A stretch of DNA of 64,000 nt, taken from positions 153,833 through 217,832 of the forward strand of contig NZ_SORN01000005.1 of NCBI RefSeq assembly GCF_004366635.1. Direction: 5' to 3'. The stretch comes from Roseinatronobacter bogoriensis DSM 18756 (GTDB taxonomy: Bacteria > Pseudomonadota > Alphaproteobacteria > Rhodobacterales > Rhodobacteraceae). Made by a program: the position numbers and the translations under genes. Below are positions 8,780 to 18,352 of this stretch, one piece after another (position 1 is the stretch's first letter; each line of letters opens with the position of its first letter). The notes beneath the pieces are model-generated. The model was not told the origin of the DNA. It was given only the letters and a program-made list of their open reading frames with translations, and ran no database searches.

Positions 8780-9133
8780 ATGACCAAGCGTGAAGAGATG
8801 GAGCAGCTCAAGGCTCTCGAAGACCGGATCGCAAAGGTGAAAGCCACGCTAGAGCCGCCGAAGGCAGCGCAGGATCACCACTCGATGGCCCAGATCGGCT
8901 GGAGAATGGTGATCGAACTGGTGTCGGGTTTGGGCATCGGTGCGGCGATGGGATACGGGCTTGATGTGCTGTTTGGCACCTTGCCGATCTTTCTCGTGCT
9001 GCTGACATTATTGGGCTTCGCGGCCGGGGTGAAGACGATGATGCGTTCCGCCCGCGAATTTGAGACCGGAACAGACAGGGCGGCACCTGCACAAACAGGT
9101 GCAAAGCAAGGGGACAAGACCAGTGGCGGGTGA
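8780..9133 (+). CDS. atpI: ATP synthase accessory protein AtpI (AtpZ/AtpI family)
   Basis: A 117-aa small membrane protein at the head of the F0 operon. Residues 1-30 form a charged helix, followed by two hydrophobic segments (about residues 40-62 and 66-85) around [15 protein letters not shown]. Family members assist c-ring assembly or divalent cation uptake with the F0 sector. The start at 8780 ([10 protein letters not shown]) has GGAGG at the right distance; the frame extends to 8759 without a better signal. Its 3' end overlaps the GTG start of atpB by 11 bases. Confidence 0.92.
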   Translation: MTKREEMEQLKALEDRIAKVKATLEPPKAAQDHHSMAQIGWRMVIELVSGLGIGAAMGYGLDVLFGTLPIFLVLLTLLGFAAGVKTMMRSAREFETGTDRAAPAQTGAKQGDKTSGG

Positions 9134-9866
9134 AAATGGTGGCCTTGAAATCAGGCCGATGGACCAGTTTGAAGTCAAGGCGCTGTTCGGCGGTGATGTG
9201 AGTTGGTACACACCAACCAACGTCACCCTCTGGATGGCGCTGACGGTTGTCGCTGCTTCGGCCCTGATGATCTATGGCGCACGCGGTCGTGCGCTGGTCC
9301 CAAGCCGGGCGCAATCTGCGGCGGAAATGACCTATGGGTTCATCTATAACATGGTCAAGGATGTAGCAGGGCATGACGCAGTGCGCTTCTTCCCGCATGT
9401 GTTTACCTTGTTCATGTTTGTGCTGTTTGCGAACTTGCTGGGCCTGATCCCCTTCGCCTTTACGACCACGTCACATATCGCAGTGACAGCGGTGCTGGCC
9501 TTCACAGTGTTCTTGTCTGTGACAGCATTGGGGTTCATCCTGAACGGTACCAAGTTTCTGGGCCTGTTCTGGGTCAGCTCTGCGCCGCTTGCCTTGCGGC
9601 CTGTGCTGGCCCTGATCGAATTGATCTCTTATTTCGCGCGCCCCATCAGCCATTCCATTCGTCTTGCGGGTGCGATGATGGCGGGACATGCGGTGGCGAA
9701 AGTGTTTGCTGGCTTTGCCGGCGCGCTGGGTGCTGCCTTCTTCGTGCCAGTGCTGGCTGTGACCGCGCTCTACGCTTTGGAGCTGCTGGTCGCCGTGATC
9801 CAGGCCTACGTCTTTACCATTCTGACCTGTGTGTACCTGAAGGACGCACTGCACCCCTCGCACTGA
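9123..9866 (+). CDS. atpB: F0F1 ATP synthase subunit a
   Basis: A 247-aa integral membrane subunit that forms the proton half-channels against the c-ring. The essential Arg lies in [14 protein letters not shown], and [20 protein letters not shown] is the C-terminal helix. I place the start at GTG 9123 because AAGGGG precedes it and the resulting [16 protein letters not shown] fits the Rhodobacterales N-terminus; ATG 9159 (MDQFEVKAL) is an alternative. It overlaps atpI, so the two are probably translationally coupled. Confidence 0.96.
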   Translation: MAGENGGLEIRPMDQFEVKALFGGDVSWYTPTNVTLWMALTVVAASALMIYGARGRALVPSRAQSAAEMTYGFIYNMVKDVAGHDAVRFFPHVFTLFMFVLFANLLGLIPFAFTTTSHIAVTAVLAFTVFLSVTALGFILNGTKFLGLFWVSSAPLALRPVLALIELISYFARPISHSIRLAGAMMAGHAVAKVFAGFAGALGAAFFVPVLAVTALYALELLVAVIQAYVFTILTCVYLKDALHPSH

Positions 9867-9923
9867 CGGGCGTATCGGGTCGAATACCAAACTCAAGCCA
9901 ATTCCAACTCAAGGAGAAATGAC

Positions 9924-10160
9924 ATGGAAGGCGATATCGCAGAAATGGGCAAGTACATCGGTGTTGGTCTGACCGCCATTGGTATGGGCGGCGCAGCAAT
10001 CGGTGTGGGCAACATTGCTGGCAACTTCCTGTCGGGTGCATTGCGCAACCCGTCGGCTGCTGCTGGTCAGACTGCCATGCTCTTCATCGGCATCGCATTC
10101 GCAGAAGCTCTGGGGATCTTCTCGTTCCTCGTCGCGCTGCTGCTGATGTTCGCTGTCTAA
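9924..10160 (+). CDS. atpE: F0F1 ATP synthase subunit c
   Basis: A 78-aa two-helix hairpin that assembles into the rotor ring. The polar loop reads RNPSA (residues 41-45) and the proton-binding carboxylate is Glu61 in GIAFAEALG. It has Gly-rich helix 1 ([15 protein letters not shown]). No sodium-type ligand set is apparent, so proton coupling is expected. A strong AAGGAG ribosome site precedes the start, which fits the need for many copies per complex. Confidence 0.97.
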   Translation: MEGDIAEMGKYIGVGLTAIGMGGAAIGVGNIAGNFLSGALRNPSAAAGQTAMLFIGIAFAEALGIFSFLVALLLMFAV

Positions 10161-10189
10161 GCGCTTCCCGACTATATCCTTATGCCCGG

Positions 10190-10207
10190 GGGGGCCATGT
10201 GGCCCCT
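10190..10207 (+). promoter_or_regulatory. Hairpin between atpE and atpX
   Basis: GGGGGCC (10190-10196), loop ATGT, GGCCCCT (10201-10207): six G-C pairs plus one G.U. There is no U tract. It may stabilise the atpE message or reduce read-through to adjust subunit stoichiometry. Confidence 0.4.
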
Positions 10208-10236
10208 TCGGTGAATTCAGGGCTTAGGGGGACGAC

Positions 10237-10755
10237 ATGGCAGAAACTGCCGCATCGGGGTCAGGTATGCCCCAACTAGACGTTTCCACCTTCTCGAACC
10301 AGATTTTCTGGCTGATCGTGACTTTGGTGGTGCTATATTATGTTATGTCGCGCGTGGCTCTGCCGCGTATTGCGGCTGTTTTGGCTGACCGTCGCGGGAC
10401 GATCACCAGCGATATTGCTGCGGCTGAAGAATACAAGCTGAAGGCGCAGCAGGCGGAAGAAGCCTATAACAAGGCTTTGGCCGAAGCGCGCGCAGAGGCC
10501 GGACGCATTGTCGATGCGGCAAAAGCCGAAATGCAGGCAGAGCTGGATGTCCAGATTGCCAAGGCCGATGCCGAGATTGCAGCCAAGGCGGCAGAATCCG
10601 AGCGGCGCATCCGCGAGATTCGCGATAGCGCGATGGAAATGGTGTCTGATGTCTCCAAGGATGTCACGACGGACATCCTGGATGTTTTCGGTGCCAAGGC
10701 AGATAAGCGTAGCGTTACGGCCGCGGTGAATGCCCGACTGAAAGGGGATGCATGA
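10237..10755 (+). CDS. atpX: F0F1 ATP synthase subunit b' (AtpX)
   Basis: A 172-aa peripheral-stalk subunit. One membrane helix lies at about residues 23-42 ([20 protein letters not shown]), followed by a long Ala/Glu-rich coiled coil. The b/b' duplication is typical of photosynthetic bacteria and many alphaproteobacteria, where b and b' form a heterodimer. Its stop overlaps the atpF start as ATGA, so the two subunits are translationally coupled and probably made in equal amounts. Confidence 0.95.
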   Translation: MAETAASGSGMPQLDVSTFSNQIFWLIVTLVVLYYVMSRVALPRIAAVLADRRGTITSDIAAAEEYKLKAQQAEEAYNKALAEARAEAGRIVDAAKAEMQAELDVQIAKADAEIAAKAAESERRIREIRDSAMEMVSDVSKDVTTDILDVFGAKADKRSVTAAVNARLKGDA

Positions 10756-11315
10756 TGTTGAGACTTTCAGCACTTGCCATGATCGCGGCAAGCCCCGCAT
10801 GGGCCGCGCCAGCGGGTAAGCCTTTCTTCTCGCTCTACAACACCGATTTGATCGTGTTGATGGCGTTCATCATCTTTATTGGCATCCTTGTATACTTCAA
10901 GGTGCCGGAAAAGGTGTCTGGCCTGTTGGACAGCCGCGCAGTGGGGATTCAGTCCGAACTGGACGAAGCACGCCGTTTGCGCGAAGAAGCCCTTGCGCTG
11001 CATGCATCCTTTGAGCGGCGCCATGCCGAGGTCAAGGACGATGCCGCGCGGATCGTTGAGAAGGCCAAGGCCGACGCCCAATTGGCGGCCAAACAGGCAA
11101 AGGACGAGATCGAAGCCTCAATCGCGCGTCGTCTGAAGGGCGCAGAGGAACAGATCGCATCTGCCGAAGCGGCGGCTATCCGTGACGTGCGTAACAAGGC
11201 TGTGGCAATTGCCATCGCCGCTGCGGGCGACATGATGGCGAAGCAAATGGATGCCGATGGCAATGACGCACTGGTCCAGAAGGCGATTGCATCCGCGCAG
11301 GAACATCTGCACTAA
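10752..11315 (+). CDS. atpF: F0F1 ATP synthase subunit b
   Basis: A 187-aa stator subunit. The N-terminus [20 protein letters not shown] resembles a cleavable signal sequence and precedes the membrane helix at about residues 31-50 ([19 protein letters not shown]); the rest is a coiled coil that reaches F1. Start ATG 10752 overlaps the atpX stop; ATG 10755 would shorten it by one residue. It is the last gene of the F0 operon; the F1 genes are not in the window, as is usual in alphaproteobacteria. Confidence 0.95.
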   Translation: MMLRLSALAMIAASPAWAAPAGKPFFSLYNTDLIVLMAFIIFIGILVYFKVPEKVSGLLDSRAVGIQSELDEARRLREEALALHASFERRHAEVKDDAARIVEKAKADAQLAAKQAKDEIEASIARRLKGAEEQIASAEAAAIRDVRNKAVAIAIAAAGDMMAKQMDADGNDALVQKAIASAQEHLH

Positions 11316-11344
11316 GCAATCCGGTCAGTGACCTAATTGACATG

Positions 11345-11372
11345 AAAACCCGGCTTCGCGCCGGGTTTTTTA
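11345..11372 (+). terminator. Bidirectional rho-independent terminator after atpF
   Basis: Stem CCCGGC (11349-11354) / GCCGGG (11360-11365), flanked by AAAA and a T6 run, loop TTCGC. The A/T flanks let it act on both strands; it overlaps the stop codon of the convergent GntR gene. Confidence 0.88.
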
Positions 11373-12137
11373 CATCGCGCGCGCATGCTCAAAGCGAAGG
11401 CGCGCAATCTCCTCGTTCTCTTCGCTGCGTTTCAGATCGCTCATCAGCTTCTTCACATAATCCAGATGGGCTTGTGCCGCGCCACGCGCGCCCGCTGGGT
11501 CGCGCTGCTGAAGTGCGGCGTTTATCGCGCGATGCTGATCCAGTAATTCGTCCCGTGTGCCGCGCTGGCGAAAGATCATCTGGCGATTATAGAACACGCC
11601 CTGATGCAGCAGGTTGAACATTGCGCGCATCATATGCAGCATGATGATGTTGTGCGATGCTTCCACAATAGACAGGTGAAATTCCGCATCAAGGCGCGCT
11701 TCTTCAGTCGGATCGCGTTTGAGATGCGCCTCTTCCATTTTCTGGTAGATCGTGTCGATGACTTTCAGATCCATCTCTGAACCAAGCCGCGCAGCGCGCT
11801 CTGCCGACATCCCCTCCAGGTCACGACGAAAGCTGATATAATCAAACAGCGCCGCATCATGCCCCGCGAACAGGCTGACCAATGAATCCGAGAAGGCAGA
11901 ATCAAGTAGTTCTGCCACATATATGCCTGCGCCTGCTTTGGTGGTCACCAACCCACGCGATTGCATTTCAGATAAAGCCTCGCGCAGCGATGGGCGCGAG
12001 ACGCCCATCTTCTCGGCAAGTTCCCTTTCCGATGGCAGGCGTTCCCCGGGACGCAAGATGCCGCGTAAGATCAGCATCTCCAATTGCCTGACGACGCTAC
12101 TCGAAAGTTTCTCAGCTTGGATGCGTTGAAAGGGCAT
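11370..12137 (-). CDS. GntR/FadR-family (FCD domain) transcriptional regulator
   Basis: A 255-aa regulator. The winged helix lies in residues 10-75 (LPSERELAEKMGVSRPSLRE), and the FCD effector domain occupies the C-terminal two thirds. The probable metal-binding residues of FCD domains are visible in LDAEFHLSIVEA, DQHRAINAAL and AQAHLDYV. The layout resembles PdhR/LldR/GlcC-type regulators of carboxylate use. No metabolic operon lies beside it: it faces the F0 operon convergently and is followed upstream by an OmpA-like gene on the same strand. Its target cannot be named from context. Confidence 0.92.
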   Translation of the reverse strand: MPFQRIQAEKLSSSVVRQLEMLILRGILRPGERLPSERELAEKMGVSRPSLREALSEMQSRGLVTTKAGAGIYVAELLDSAFSDSLVSLFAGHDAALFDYISFRRDLEGMSAERAARLGSEMDLKVIDTIYQKMEEAHLKRDPTEEARLDAEFHLSIVEASHNIIMLHMMRAMFNLLHQGVFYNRQMIFRQRGTRDELLDQHRAINAALQQRDPAGARGAAQAHLDYVKKLMSDLKRSEENEEIARLRFEHARAM

Positions 12138-12230
12138 GCGATTTCGCCTTGCTTTTGGTCCGCACAGGGGAATTGCACGGAATTTATGCAGTTATTGGTA
12201 AAAAGATATGACCGGTTGAGCCTTTGCGCA

Positions 12231-12258
12231 ATAAAAAAGGCCAGTCCGCAGACTGGCC
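12231..12258 (-). terminator. Rho-independent terminator of the OmpA-like lipoprotein gene
   Basis: Eight-bp stem GGCCAGTC (12239-12246) / GACTGGCC (12251-12258), loop CGCA. Read on the minus strand it is followed by TTTTTTAT and lies 21 bp after the stop codon. Confidence 0.88.
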
Positions 12259-12279
12259 CTTGATCTCATGTCATGTCGA

Positions 12280-12927
12280 TCAGGCGGGTTGATGCGGCCT
12301 GATGAAGATCTCGACACGGCGGTTTTGCGCGCGACCGGCAGGGGTTGCATTGCTGGCAACAGGCTGAGTTAGGCCACGTCCCTGCGTCTGGATACGGTTT
12401 GACGCGACCCCTTGGCTGCGCAAAACCTGCGCCACTGACCCGGCGCGCCGTTCTGACAGGCTTTGGTTATAGGCGGCGCTGCCTGTATTGTCGGTATGCC
12501 CCACAATAATAATGTCGCTGCGCGGGTAATTCACCAGATTGGTCGAAATGGCGCGAAGGTCGTTTTGCAGATCCGGGCGCAATGTTGCGCTGTCAGTTGC
12601 AAACAGCAGGTCTTGTGGCAGGGTCAGGATCAATTCCTGCCCGGTATTGCGGATATTCACATTATCGCCAAGCTGCCGACGCAGATCTGCGGCCTGACGG
12701 TCCAGTTGCTGGCCGATCAAAGCCCCGGTCGCGCCGCCAATCAGCGCGCCCGCAGCCGCGCGGCGGCCACTCCCGTCACCTGTTGCTGCACCGATCACAC
12801 CCCCCACAGCCGCGCCTGTCAGTGCGCCACCCAAGGTGCGATTCTGTGTGTTTTCAGGGTCTGGTGCACATGCTGCCAGTGCAATCACTGCCGCACCAAG
12901 CGACAAGGTTGAGACGGAAACCTTCAT
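12280..12927 (-). CDS. OmpA-family lipoprotein with glycine-zipper domain (YiaD-like)
   Basis: A 215-aa envelope protein. The N-terminus MKVSVSTLSLGAAVIALAAC is a lipoprotein signal with lipobox Leu-Ala-Ala-Cys (Cys20). Residues 32-75 form a glycine-zipper segment (GGALTGAAVGGVIGAATG), and the C-terminal OmpA domain carries VGHTDNTGSAAYNQSLSERR, which binds diaminopimelate in peptidoglycan. It is likely to tether an envelope membrane to the wall. The start at 12927 has GGAGG eight bases upstream. It is monocistronic, with its own terminator. Confidence 0.93.
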   Translation of the reverse strand: MKVSVSTLSLGAAVIALAACAPDPENTQNRTLGGALTGAAVGGVIGAATGDGSGRRAAAGALIGGATGALIGQQLDRQAADLRRQLGDNVNIRNTGQELILTLPQDLLFATDSATLRPDLQNDLRAISTNLVNYPRSDIIIVGHTDNTGSAAYNQSLSERRAGSVAQVLRSQGVASNRIQTQGRGLTQPVASNATPAGRAQNRRVEIFIRPHQPA

Positions 12928-12998
12928 CAAGCTATCCTCCAAAAGGTCAAGGCTGCGATATACGCTTATATAACACAGAAGGTCACCTCACGTTCCCT

Positions 12999-13886
12999 TT
13001 ATCGTTCAGAAATCTGCTCATATGCCGCAACAGGCGTGGTCGCATCCTGTCGCGCGGCTTCCCATGCCAGCATGGCGCGTTTGCGCGGCAGCCCCCAATG
13101 ATACCCGCCAAGCGCGCCGGTCCCGCCGCGCAAACACCTGTGGCAGGGCAACAAGAAGCCGATCGGATTGCGCCCCACAGCCGTTCCGACTGCACGTGCG
13201 GCGCGGTCCGCGCCTATTGCCTTGCCCAATTCGCCATAAGTCGTCACCTCTCCAGACGGCACCTGTAACAGCGCTTCCCACACCTTGATCTGAAAAGGGG
13301 TTCCGATCAGGTGCAGGTCTGCGTGGCCTGTTTGTGCAAATGCCGCCGTAACATACGGCGCGGCGGCGCTTGCATCTGCGGTGTATATGGCGTTTGGCCA
13401 GCGCTTCATCATGTCGGACAAGGTCGCATCTTCCTGCCCCTGATCGGCAAAGGCCAGACCGCACAAACCGCGTGCGCTGGCCATCCCCAGCGCCTTGCCA
13501 AAAGGCGTATCAAACCAGCCATAGCGGATGGTCAGCCCTGCGCCTCGCTGCGCATACTCTCCCGGTGTCATGGCTTCCCAGCGCAAGAACAGGTCATGCA
13601 GCCGCGCTTGCCCCGAGAGGCCCAATGCATGGGCCGTTTGTAGCGTTGACATTCTTTCAGACAGAAGTTTGCGCGCATGGCCCAGTGTCAGATATTGCTG
13701 ATAGCGCTTGGGGGACACCCCGGCCCATTGACTGAAGAGGCGTTGAAAATGCGCCGCGCTCATCCCCATGTCTTGCGCCAGATCTGCCAGACTGCGTTGC
13801 GCGCCTCCGGGCGCGTCAATCAGGGCAATCGCGCGGGCGATAACATGGTAATGATAGCTTTCTGCTTGCATAGACGCATCTTTCAT
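12999..13886 (-). CDS. Fused AraC-type HTH and O6-alkylguanine-DNA alkyltransferase (Ada-like, lacking the metal N-domain)
   Basis: A 295-aa two-domain protein. Residues about 10-110 hold an AraC-type DNA-binding domain (LADLAQDMGMSAAHFQRLFS), and the C-terminal half is a suicide alkyltransferase with the acceptor Cys in FLLPCHRCLRG and GxxGAxGGYHWG downstream. E. coli Ada has an extra N-terminal Zn domain that repairs phosphotriesters and switches on the response; it is missing here, so induction must work differently if it is an activator. The start at 13886 (MKDASMQAESYHYH) follows AAGG; ATG 13871 is an alternative. Confidence 0.93.
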   Translation of the reverse strand: MKDASMQAESYHYHVIARAIALIDAPGGAQRSLADLAQDMGMSAAHFQRLFSQWAGVSPKRYQQYLTLGHARKLLSERMSTLQTAHALGLSGQARLHDLFLRWEAMTPGEYAQRGAGLTIRYGWFDTPFGKALGMASARGLCGLAFADQGQEDATLSDMMKRWPNAIYTADASAAAPYVTAAFAQTGHADLHLIGTPFQIKVWEALLQVPSGEVTTYGELGKAIGADRAARAVGTAVGRNPIGFLLPCHRCLRGGTGALGGYHWGLPRKRAMLAWEAARQDATTPVAAYEQISER

Positions 13887-14027
13887 GGCGGGGCCCTTCC
13901 AATCTCGTGCCAAAACTAAACCAGCCTGTCGCTTTGCGCGACCCGAAAGCTGCGCATTCGTGCCATTGCAACCGCTACACAAGTGAAATAAGCACTTCTC
14001 AAAGTGCTAAAATAATGGGCATTCAGC

Positions 14028-15206
14028 ATGAAGCTTGGGCTTTTTTTTCTGGTAGTCGGCTATCTGCTCAGCCAGTTCTACCGCTCATTCCTGGCGGTGC
14101 TGGCAGGGTTGCTGCAAGCTGATGTCGGGGTGACTGCCGATGATCTGGCCTTGTCATCCGGTCTGTGGTTTCTGGTCTTCGCTGCGATGCAACTGCCGGT
14201 CGGTTGGGCTTTGGACCGGTTCGGGCCGCGCCGGACAACGGCCATCATGCTGGGATTTGGGGGCACAACCGGGGCTGTCGTATTCGCAGTTGCCCAAAAT
14301 GCGTTGCATCTTCACCTTGCTATGGCGCTACTGGGTATCGGCTGTGCGCCGGTGCTGATGGCGTCCTACTATATTTTTGCCCGCAGCTTTCCACCGGCCA
14401 TTTTCGCAACGCTTGCGGGCGCAGTGATCGGGTTTGGGTCGCTGGGCAATATTCTGGGGGCGCTGCCGATGGCATGGGCGGCAGAAGCCTTTGGCTGGCG
14501 GGCCTCAATTCTGGCCATAGCGGGGGTCACGGCGCTGGTGTCGGTGGTGTTGTGGGTGGTTATTCAAGACCCGCCAAAGGCAGAGGCCCCAAAGGGAAAA
14601 GCAGGCAATGTACTGGACCTGTTGCGAATACCGGCGATCTGGTTCCTGATCCCGCTTCTGATTGTCAATTATGCCCCTGCCGCAGGTTTGCGCGGGCTTT
14701 GGGTTGGCCCCTATTACACGGATGTCTACGCGGCTTCTGCGACCGGGATTGGTCAGGTTACCTTGCTCATGGCGATTGCGATGATCGCGGGCAATTTTGC
14801 ATATGGCCCTCTGGACCGGCTGCTGGGGACACGCAAATGGGTCATTCTTGGGGGCAATATGGCTGGCGCGGCGTGTCTTGGCCTGCTGTGGCTGTTTCCA
14901 TTGGCAGGGGTCTGGCAGGCGGCACTTCTGTTTGCGGCTGTCGGTTTCTTCGGGGCGTCATTCCCGATGATGATGGCGCATGGCCGCAGTTTCATCCCAC
15001 CGCATCTGACCGGGCGAGGGGTGACATTGCTGAATCTGTTTTCCATCGGAGGGGTCGGGGTATTGCAGGTTATGAGCGGGCGGGTTCATGCACTGGCACC
15101 ACAAGACCCGCCAGAAATGCCCTATCAGGCACTGTTTCTGTTTTTTGGGCTTTTGTTGCTGATAGGCTGCATTGTTTACCTATTCTCGACAGATCGGACC
15201 GATTAG
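14028..15206 (+). CDS. Major facilitator superfamily transporter
   Basis: A 392-aa membrane protein with about 12 hydrophobic segments. The MFS loop 2-3 signature appears as LDRFGPRRTTAIML and its half-repeat as LDRLLGTRKWVI. YRSFLAVLAGLLQADVG near the N-terminus resembles the nitrate/cyanate/glycerol-3-phosphate branch of MFS carriers, but the substrate cannot be read. It stands alone between the alkyltransferase (divergent) and asd (same strand, 64 bp apart). Confidence 0.88.
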   Translation: MKLGLFFLVVGYLLSQFYRSFLAVLAGLLQADVGVTADDLALSSGLWFLVFAAMQLPVGWALDRFGPRRTTAIMLGFGGTTGAVVFAVAQNALHLHLAMALLGIGCAPVLMASYYIFARSFPPAIFATLAGAVIGFGSLGNILGALPMAWAAEAFGWRASILAIAGVTALVSVVLWVVIQDPPKAEAPKGKAGNVLDLLRIPAIWFLIPLLIVNYAPAAGLRGLWVGPYYTDVYAASATGIGQVTLLMAIAMIAGNFAYGPLDRLLGTRKWVILGGNMAGAACLGLLWLFPLAGVWQAALLFAAVGFFGASFPMMMAHGRSFIPPHLTGRGVTLLNLFSIGGVGVLQVMSGRVHALAPQDPPEMPYQALFLFFGLLLLIGCIVYLFSTDRTD

Positions 15207-15270
15207 CGCCTCTTCACCTTTCGCCGCAATTAAGGTATGCCCCGGCGACGTTTGCAAAGGAGAAGCCAAT

Positions 15271-16293
15271 ATGGGCTACAAGATCGCCGTCGTCGGTGCC
15301 ACGGGCAATGTGGGCCGCGAAATGCTGAATATCCTGGCTGAACGGGAATTCCCGGTCGATGAGATCGTGGCGCTTGCCTCGCGCCGCTCGATGGGAACCG
15401 AGGTCAGCTTTGGCGACACAACGCTGAAATGCAAGGATCTTGACCAGTTCGATTTCACCGGATGGGACATTGCCCTGTTTGCCATCGGATCAGATGCAAC
15501 CAAGCAATACGCTCCGATTGCGGCAAAGGCGGGCTGTGTGGTGATCGACAATTCGTCGCTCTATCGCTACGATCCCGATGTGCCGCTTGTCGTGCCAGAG
15601 GTGAATGCCGAGGCCGTGGACGGCTATACCAAGAAAAACATCATCGCGAACCCCAACTGCTCGACCGCGCAGATGGTTGTCGCGCTCAAGCCCCTGCATG
15701 ACCGTGCGCGCATCAAGCGGGTTGTGGTGAGCACCTATCAATCCGTTTCAGGTTCGGGCAAGGAAGCGATTGACGAGCTGTGGAACCAGACCAAGGGGCT
15801 GTATGTGCCGGGTCAGGAAGTGGCCCCTTCGGTCTATCCCAAGCAGATCGCCTTCAATGTCATTCCCCATATCGACGTGTTCATGGAAGACGGTTCGACC
15901 AAGGAAGAATGGAAGATGGTCGCAGAAACCAAGAAAATCATGGATCCGTCCATCAAATTGACCGCGACTTGCGTGCGCGTGCCGGTCTTTGTGGGGCATT
16001 CGGAATCCATCAATATCGAGTTCGAAGATTTTCTGGATGAGGAAGAGGCGCGCGATATTCTGCGCGAGTCCCCCGGCATTCTGGTGATCGACAAGCGTGA
16101 ACCGGGTGGATACATCACCCCGGTCGAATGTGTAGGCGAATATGCGACCTATATCAGCCGCATTCGTCAGGATTCGACAATTGAGAATGGTCTGAACCTT
16201 TGGTGTGTGTCGGATAACCTGCGCAAGGGCGCTGCCTTGAACGCAGTCCAGATTGCCGAGGTTCTGGGCAATCGGTGCCTGAAGAAAGGCTGA
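15271..16293 (+). CDS. asd: Aspartate-semialdehyde dehydrogenase
   Basis: A 340-aa NADPH-dependent enzyme that reduces aspartyl phosphate to aspartate semialdehyde, the branch point to lysine/DAP, methionine and threonine. [13 protein letters not shown] (residues 7-19) is the dinucleotide site, and the nucleophile is Cys130 in NPNCSTAQM. The segment [15 protein letters not shown] carries the catalytic-region His. The start at 15271 has AAAGGAG eight bases upstream; the longer frame from 15172 runs into the previous gene. The spacing of the active-site blocks fits the Gram-negative/Gram-positive-like AsdA type common in alphaproteobacteria. Confidence 0.96.
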   Translation: MGYKIAVVGATGNVGREMLNILAEREFPVDEIVALASRRSMGTEVSFGDTTLKCKDLDQFDFTGWDIALFAIGSDATKQYAPIAAKAGCVVIDNSSLYRYDPDVPLVVPEVNAEAVDGYTKKNIIANPNCSTAQMVVALKPLHDRARIKRVVVSTYQSVSGSGKEAIDELWNQTKGLYVPGQEVAPSVYPKQIAFNVIPHIDVFMEDGSTKEEWKMVAETKKIMDPSIKLTATCVRVPVFVGHSESINIEFEDFLDEEEARDILRESPGILVIDKREPGGYITPVECVGEYATYISRIRQDSTIENGLNLWCVSDNLRKGAALNAVQIAEVLGNRCLKKG

Positions 16294-16313
16294 TTGCCTT
16301 TCGCAAGGATGAC

Positions 16314-16343
16314 AAGGGCGCGGGCTGTACAGCCCGCGCCCTT
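16314..16343 (+). terminator. Perfect 30-bp palindrome after asd, probable terminator
   Basis: AAGGGCGCGGGCTGT (16314-16328) is followed directly by its exact reverse complement (16329-16343). Only a weak TTGCGTTT tail follows. A very stable hairpin 20 bp after the asd stop; either a terminator or a protein-binding dyad. Confidence 0.65.
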
Positions 16344-16502
16344 TGCGTTTCAGGGCACCACGACGCAGATCGGCACGGCTGTTTCCTATCGGAAAGGGCA
16401 GGGGCGCATCCGACGCGCGAAATGTCGCAATCGCGGCTGTGTCGGCCCGGCGGTCCAGATATATCGGATGCTGGAGCGACACAAAGCCGCAGGGAACGAG
16501 AC

Positions 16503-18179
16503 ATGACATTCAAGACCGATATCGAAATCGCACGCGAAGCAAACAAAAAGCCGATCCAGGAGATCGGTGCAAAACTTGGCATTCCGAACGAGCATCTGCT
16601 GCCTTTTGGCCATGACAAGGCCAAGGTTAGCCAGGAATTCGTGGCCGATGCGCGTGGACGCAAACGCGGCAAGCTGATCCTTGTGACCGCGATCAACCCC
16701 ACCCCGGCGGGTGAGGGCAAGACCACCACAACTGTGGGTCTGGGCGATGGGCTGAACGCTATCGGCAAACGCGCGGCGATTTGTATCCGCGAAGCCTCAC
16801 TCGGGCCGAATTTCGGGATGAAAGGTGGCGCTGCCGGTGGGGGTTATTCGCAGGTTGTGCCGATGGAGGATATGAACCTTCATTTCACTGGCGATTTTCA
16901 TGCGATCACTTCGGCGCATAACCTGTTGTCGGCGATGATCGACAACCACATCTACTGGGGCAATGAACTGGAGATTGACGAGCGCCGCATCACATGGCGC
17001 CGTGTGATGGACATGAATGACCGCGCCCTGCGCGATATGGTCATCAGTCTGGGCGGTGTGTCGAACGGGTTTGCACGTCAGACCGGGTTTGACATTACGG
17101 TTGCCTCGGAAGTCATGGCGATCCTGTGTCTGGCGGCTGATCTGGAGGATTTGCAGCGCAGGCTTGGCGATATCGTGGTGGCCTATAAGCGCGACAAGAC
17201 CCCGATCTATTGCCGCGATATCGGGGCCGAAGGCGCGATGACCGTTCTGCTGAAAGATGCGATGCAGCCAAATCTTGTGCAGACCCTGGAAAACAACCCT
17301 GCTTTCGTGCATGGCGGTCCCTTCGCCAATATCGCGCATGGCTGCAATTCGGTCGTGGCGACGCAAACGGCGCTGGGGCTGGCAGATTATGTCGTGACCG
17401 AGGCTGGCTTTGGGGCCGATCTGGGCGCTGAAAAATTCTTCAACATCAAGTGCCGCAAAGCTGGCCTGAAACCGGCTGTCGCCGTGATCGTGGCAACTGT
17501 CCGCGCGATGAAGATGAATGGTGGCGTGGTAAAAGCCGATCTTGGTTCGGAAAATGTCAGTGCAGTGCAGAAAGGTTGCCCGAATCTGGGGCGCCATATC
17601 GAGAATGTGAAATCTTTCGGCGTGCCGGTTGTGGTTGCAATCAATCATTTCCATTCCGATACCGATGCCGAAGTGCAGGCGGTCAAGGACTATGTCGCCT
17701 CGCTTGGGTCAGAGGCGATCTTGTGCCGTCACTGGGCGGAAGGGTCCAAGGGGATTAGCGAACTGGCAACGCGTGTGGCCGAACTCGCAGATGGGGACTG
17801 GTCGCAATTCGCGCCGCTTTATGGCGATGATATGCCTTTGTATGAGAAGATCGAAACCATCGCACGGCGCATCTACCGCGCTGACGAGGTGCTGGCTGAT
17901 GCGAAAATCCGCAACCAGTTGAAGGAATGGGAAGCGGCGGGCTACGGATCATTGCCGATCTGCATGGCAAAAACGCAATATTCCTTCTCGACCGATCCCA
18001 ATCTGCGCGGCGCGCCTGACAACCATTCGGTTCCTGTGCGTGAGGTCCGTCTGTCGGCTGGCGCAGGGTTCATTGTCGTGATCTGCGGTGAGATCATGAC
18101 CATGCCGGGCCTGCCGCGCAAGCCAGCCGCGCAGTCGATCAGGTTCAATGACGAGGGCCTGATTGAAGGGCTGTTCTGA
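16503..18179 (+). CDS. fhs: Formate-tetrahydrofolate ligase
   Basis: A 558-aa enzyme that uses ATP to form 10-formyl-THF from formate. The nucleotide loop [15 protein letters not shown] is at residues 66-80, and family blocks [20 protein letters not shown] and [13 protein letters not shown] are intact. The start at 16503 ([18 protein letters not shown]) is the normal N-terminus and follows AGGGAA; a longer frame beginning inside asd is rejected. folD lies downstream on the same strand, so formate can be carried through methenyl- to methylene-THF. In Rhodobacterales this pair often supports formaldehyde/formate oxidation of methyl groups. Confidence 0.97.
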   Translation: MTFKTDIEIAREANKKPIQEIGAKLGIPNEHLLPFGHDKAKVSQEFVADARGRKRGKLILVTAINPTPAGEGKTTTTVGLGDGLNAIGKRAAICIREASLGPNFGMKGGAAGGGYSQVVPMEDMNLHFTGDFHAITSAHNLLSAMIDNHIYWGNELEIDERRITWRRVMDMNDRALRDMVISLGGVSNGFARQTGFDITVASEVMAILCLAADLEDLQRRLGDIVVAYKRDKTPIYCRDIGAEGAMTVLLKDAMQPNLVQTLENNPAFVHGGPFANIAHGCNSVVATQTALGLADYVVTEAGFGADLGAEKFFNIKCRKAGLKPAVAVIVATVRAMKMNGGVVKADLGSENVSAVQKGCPNLGRHIENVKSFGVPVVVAINHFHSDTDAEVQAVKDYVASLGSEAILCRHWAEGSKGISELATRVAELADGDWSQFAPLYGDDMPLYEKIETIARRIYRADEVLADAKIRNQLKEWEAAGYGSLPICMAKTQYSFSTDPNLRGAPDNHSVPVREVRLSAGAGFIVVICGEIMTMPGLPRKPAAQSIRFNDEGLIEGLF

Positions 18180-18186
18180 TCTGGCA

Positions 18187-18238
18187 GGACGGTGGACGGC
18201 GCTCGCGCGCTTGGCGCGCATCGCCCCACCCACCGTCC
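18187..18238 (+). promoter_or_regulatory. Branched hairpin between fhs and folD
   Basis: GGACGGTGG (18187-18195) pairs with CCACCGTCC (18230-18238), and an inner GCGCGC / GCGCGC pair (18205-18210, 18214-18219) with loop TTG lies between them. It starts 8 bp after the fhs stop. No U tract follows, so it may be a 3'-end stabiliser or a partial terminator. Confidence 0.45.
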
Positions 18239-18352
18239 CGCAATGGCACTGCATTGCAAGCTGCATATCGGCCGGTTAGGACGCAGGCAGAGTACGAACA
18301 GATGCGCCCTTGCGAGTGCTGCAACGGGATGCGATAAATAGGAAGTGACGAG

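Noticed and set aside
14165..15328. Open frame of 387 codons overlapping the MFS gene and the asd start
   Set aside because: A shadow frame of the MFS gene with no hydrophobic segments or family motifs; it also runs into asd.
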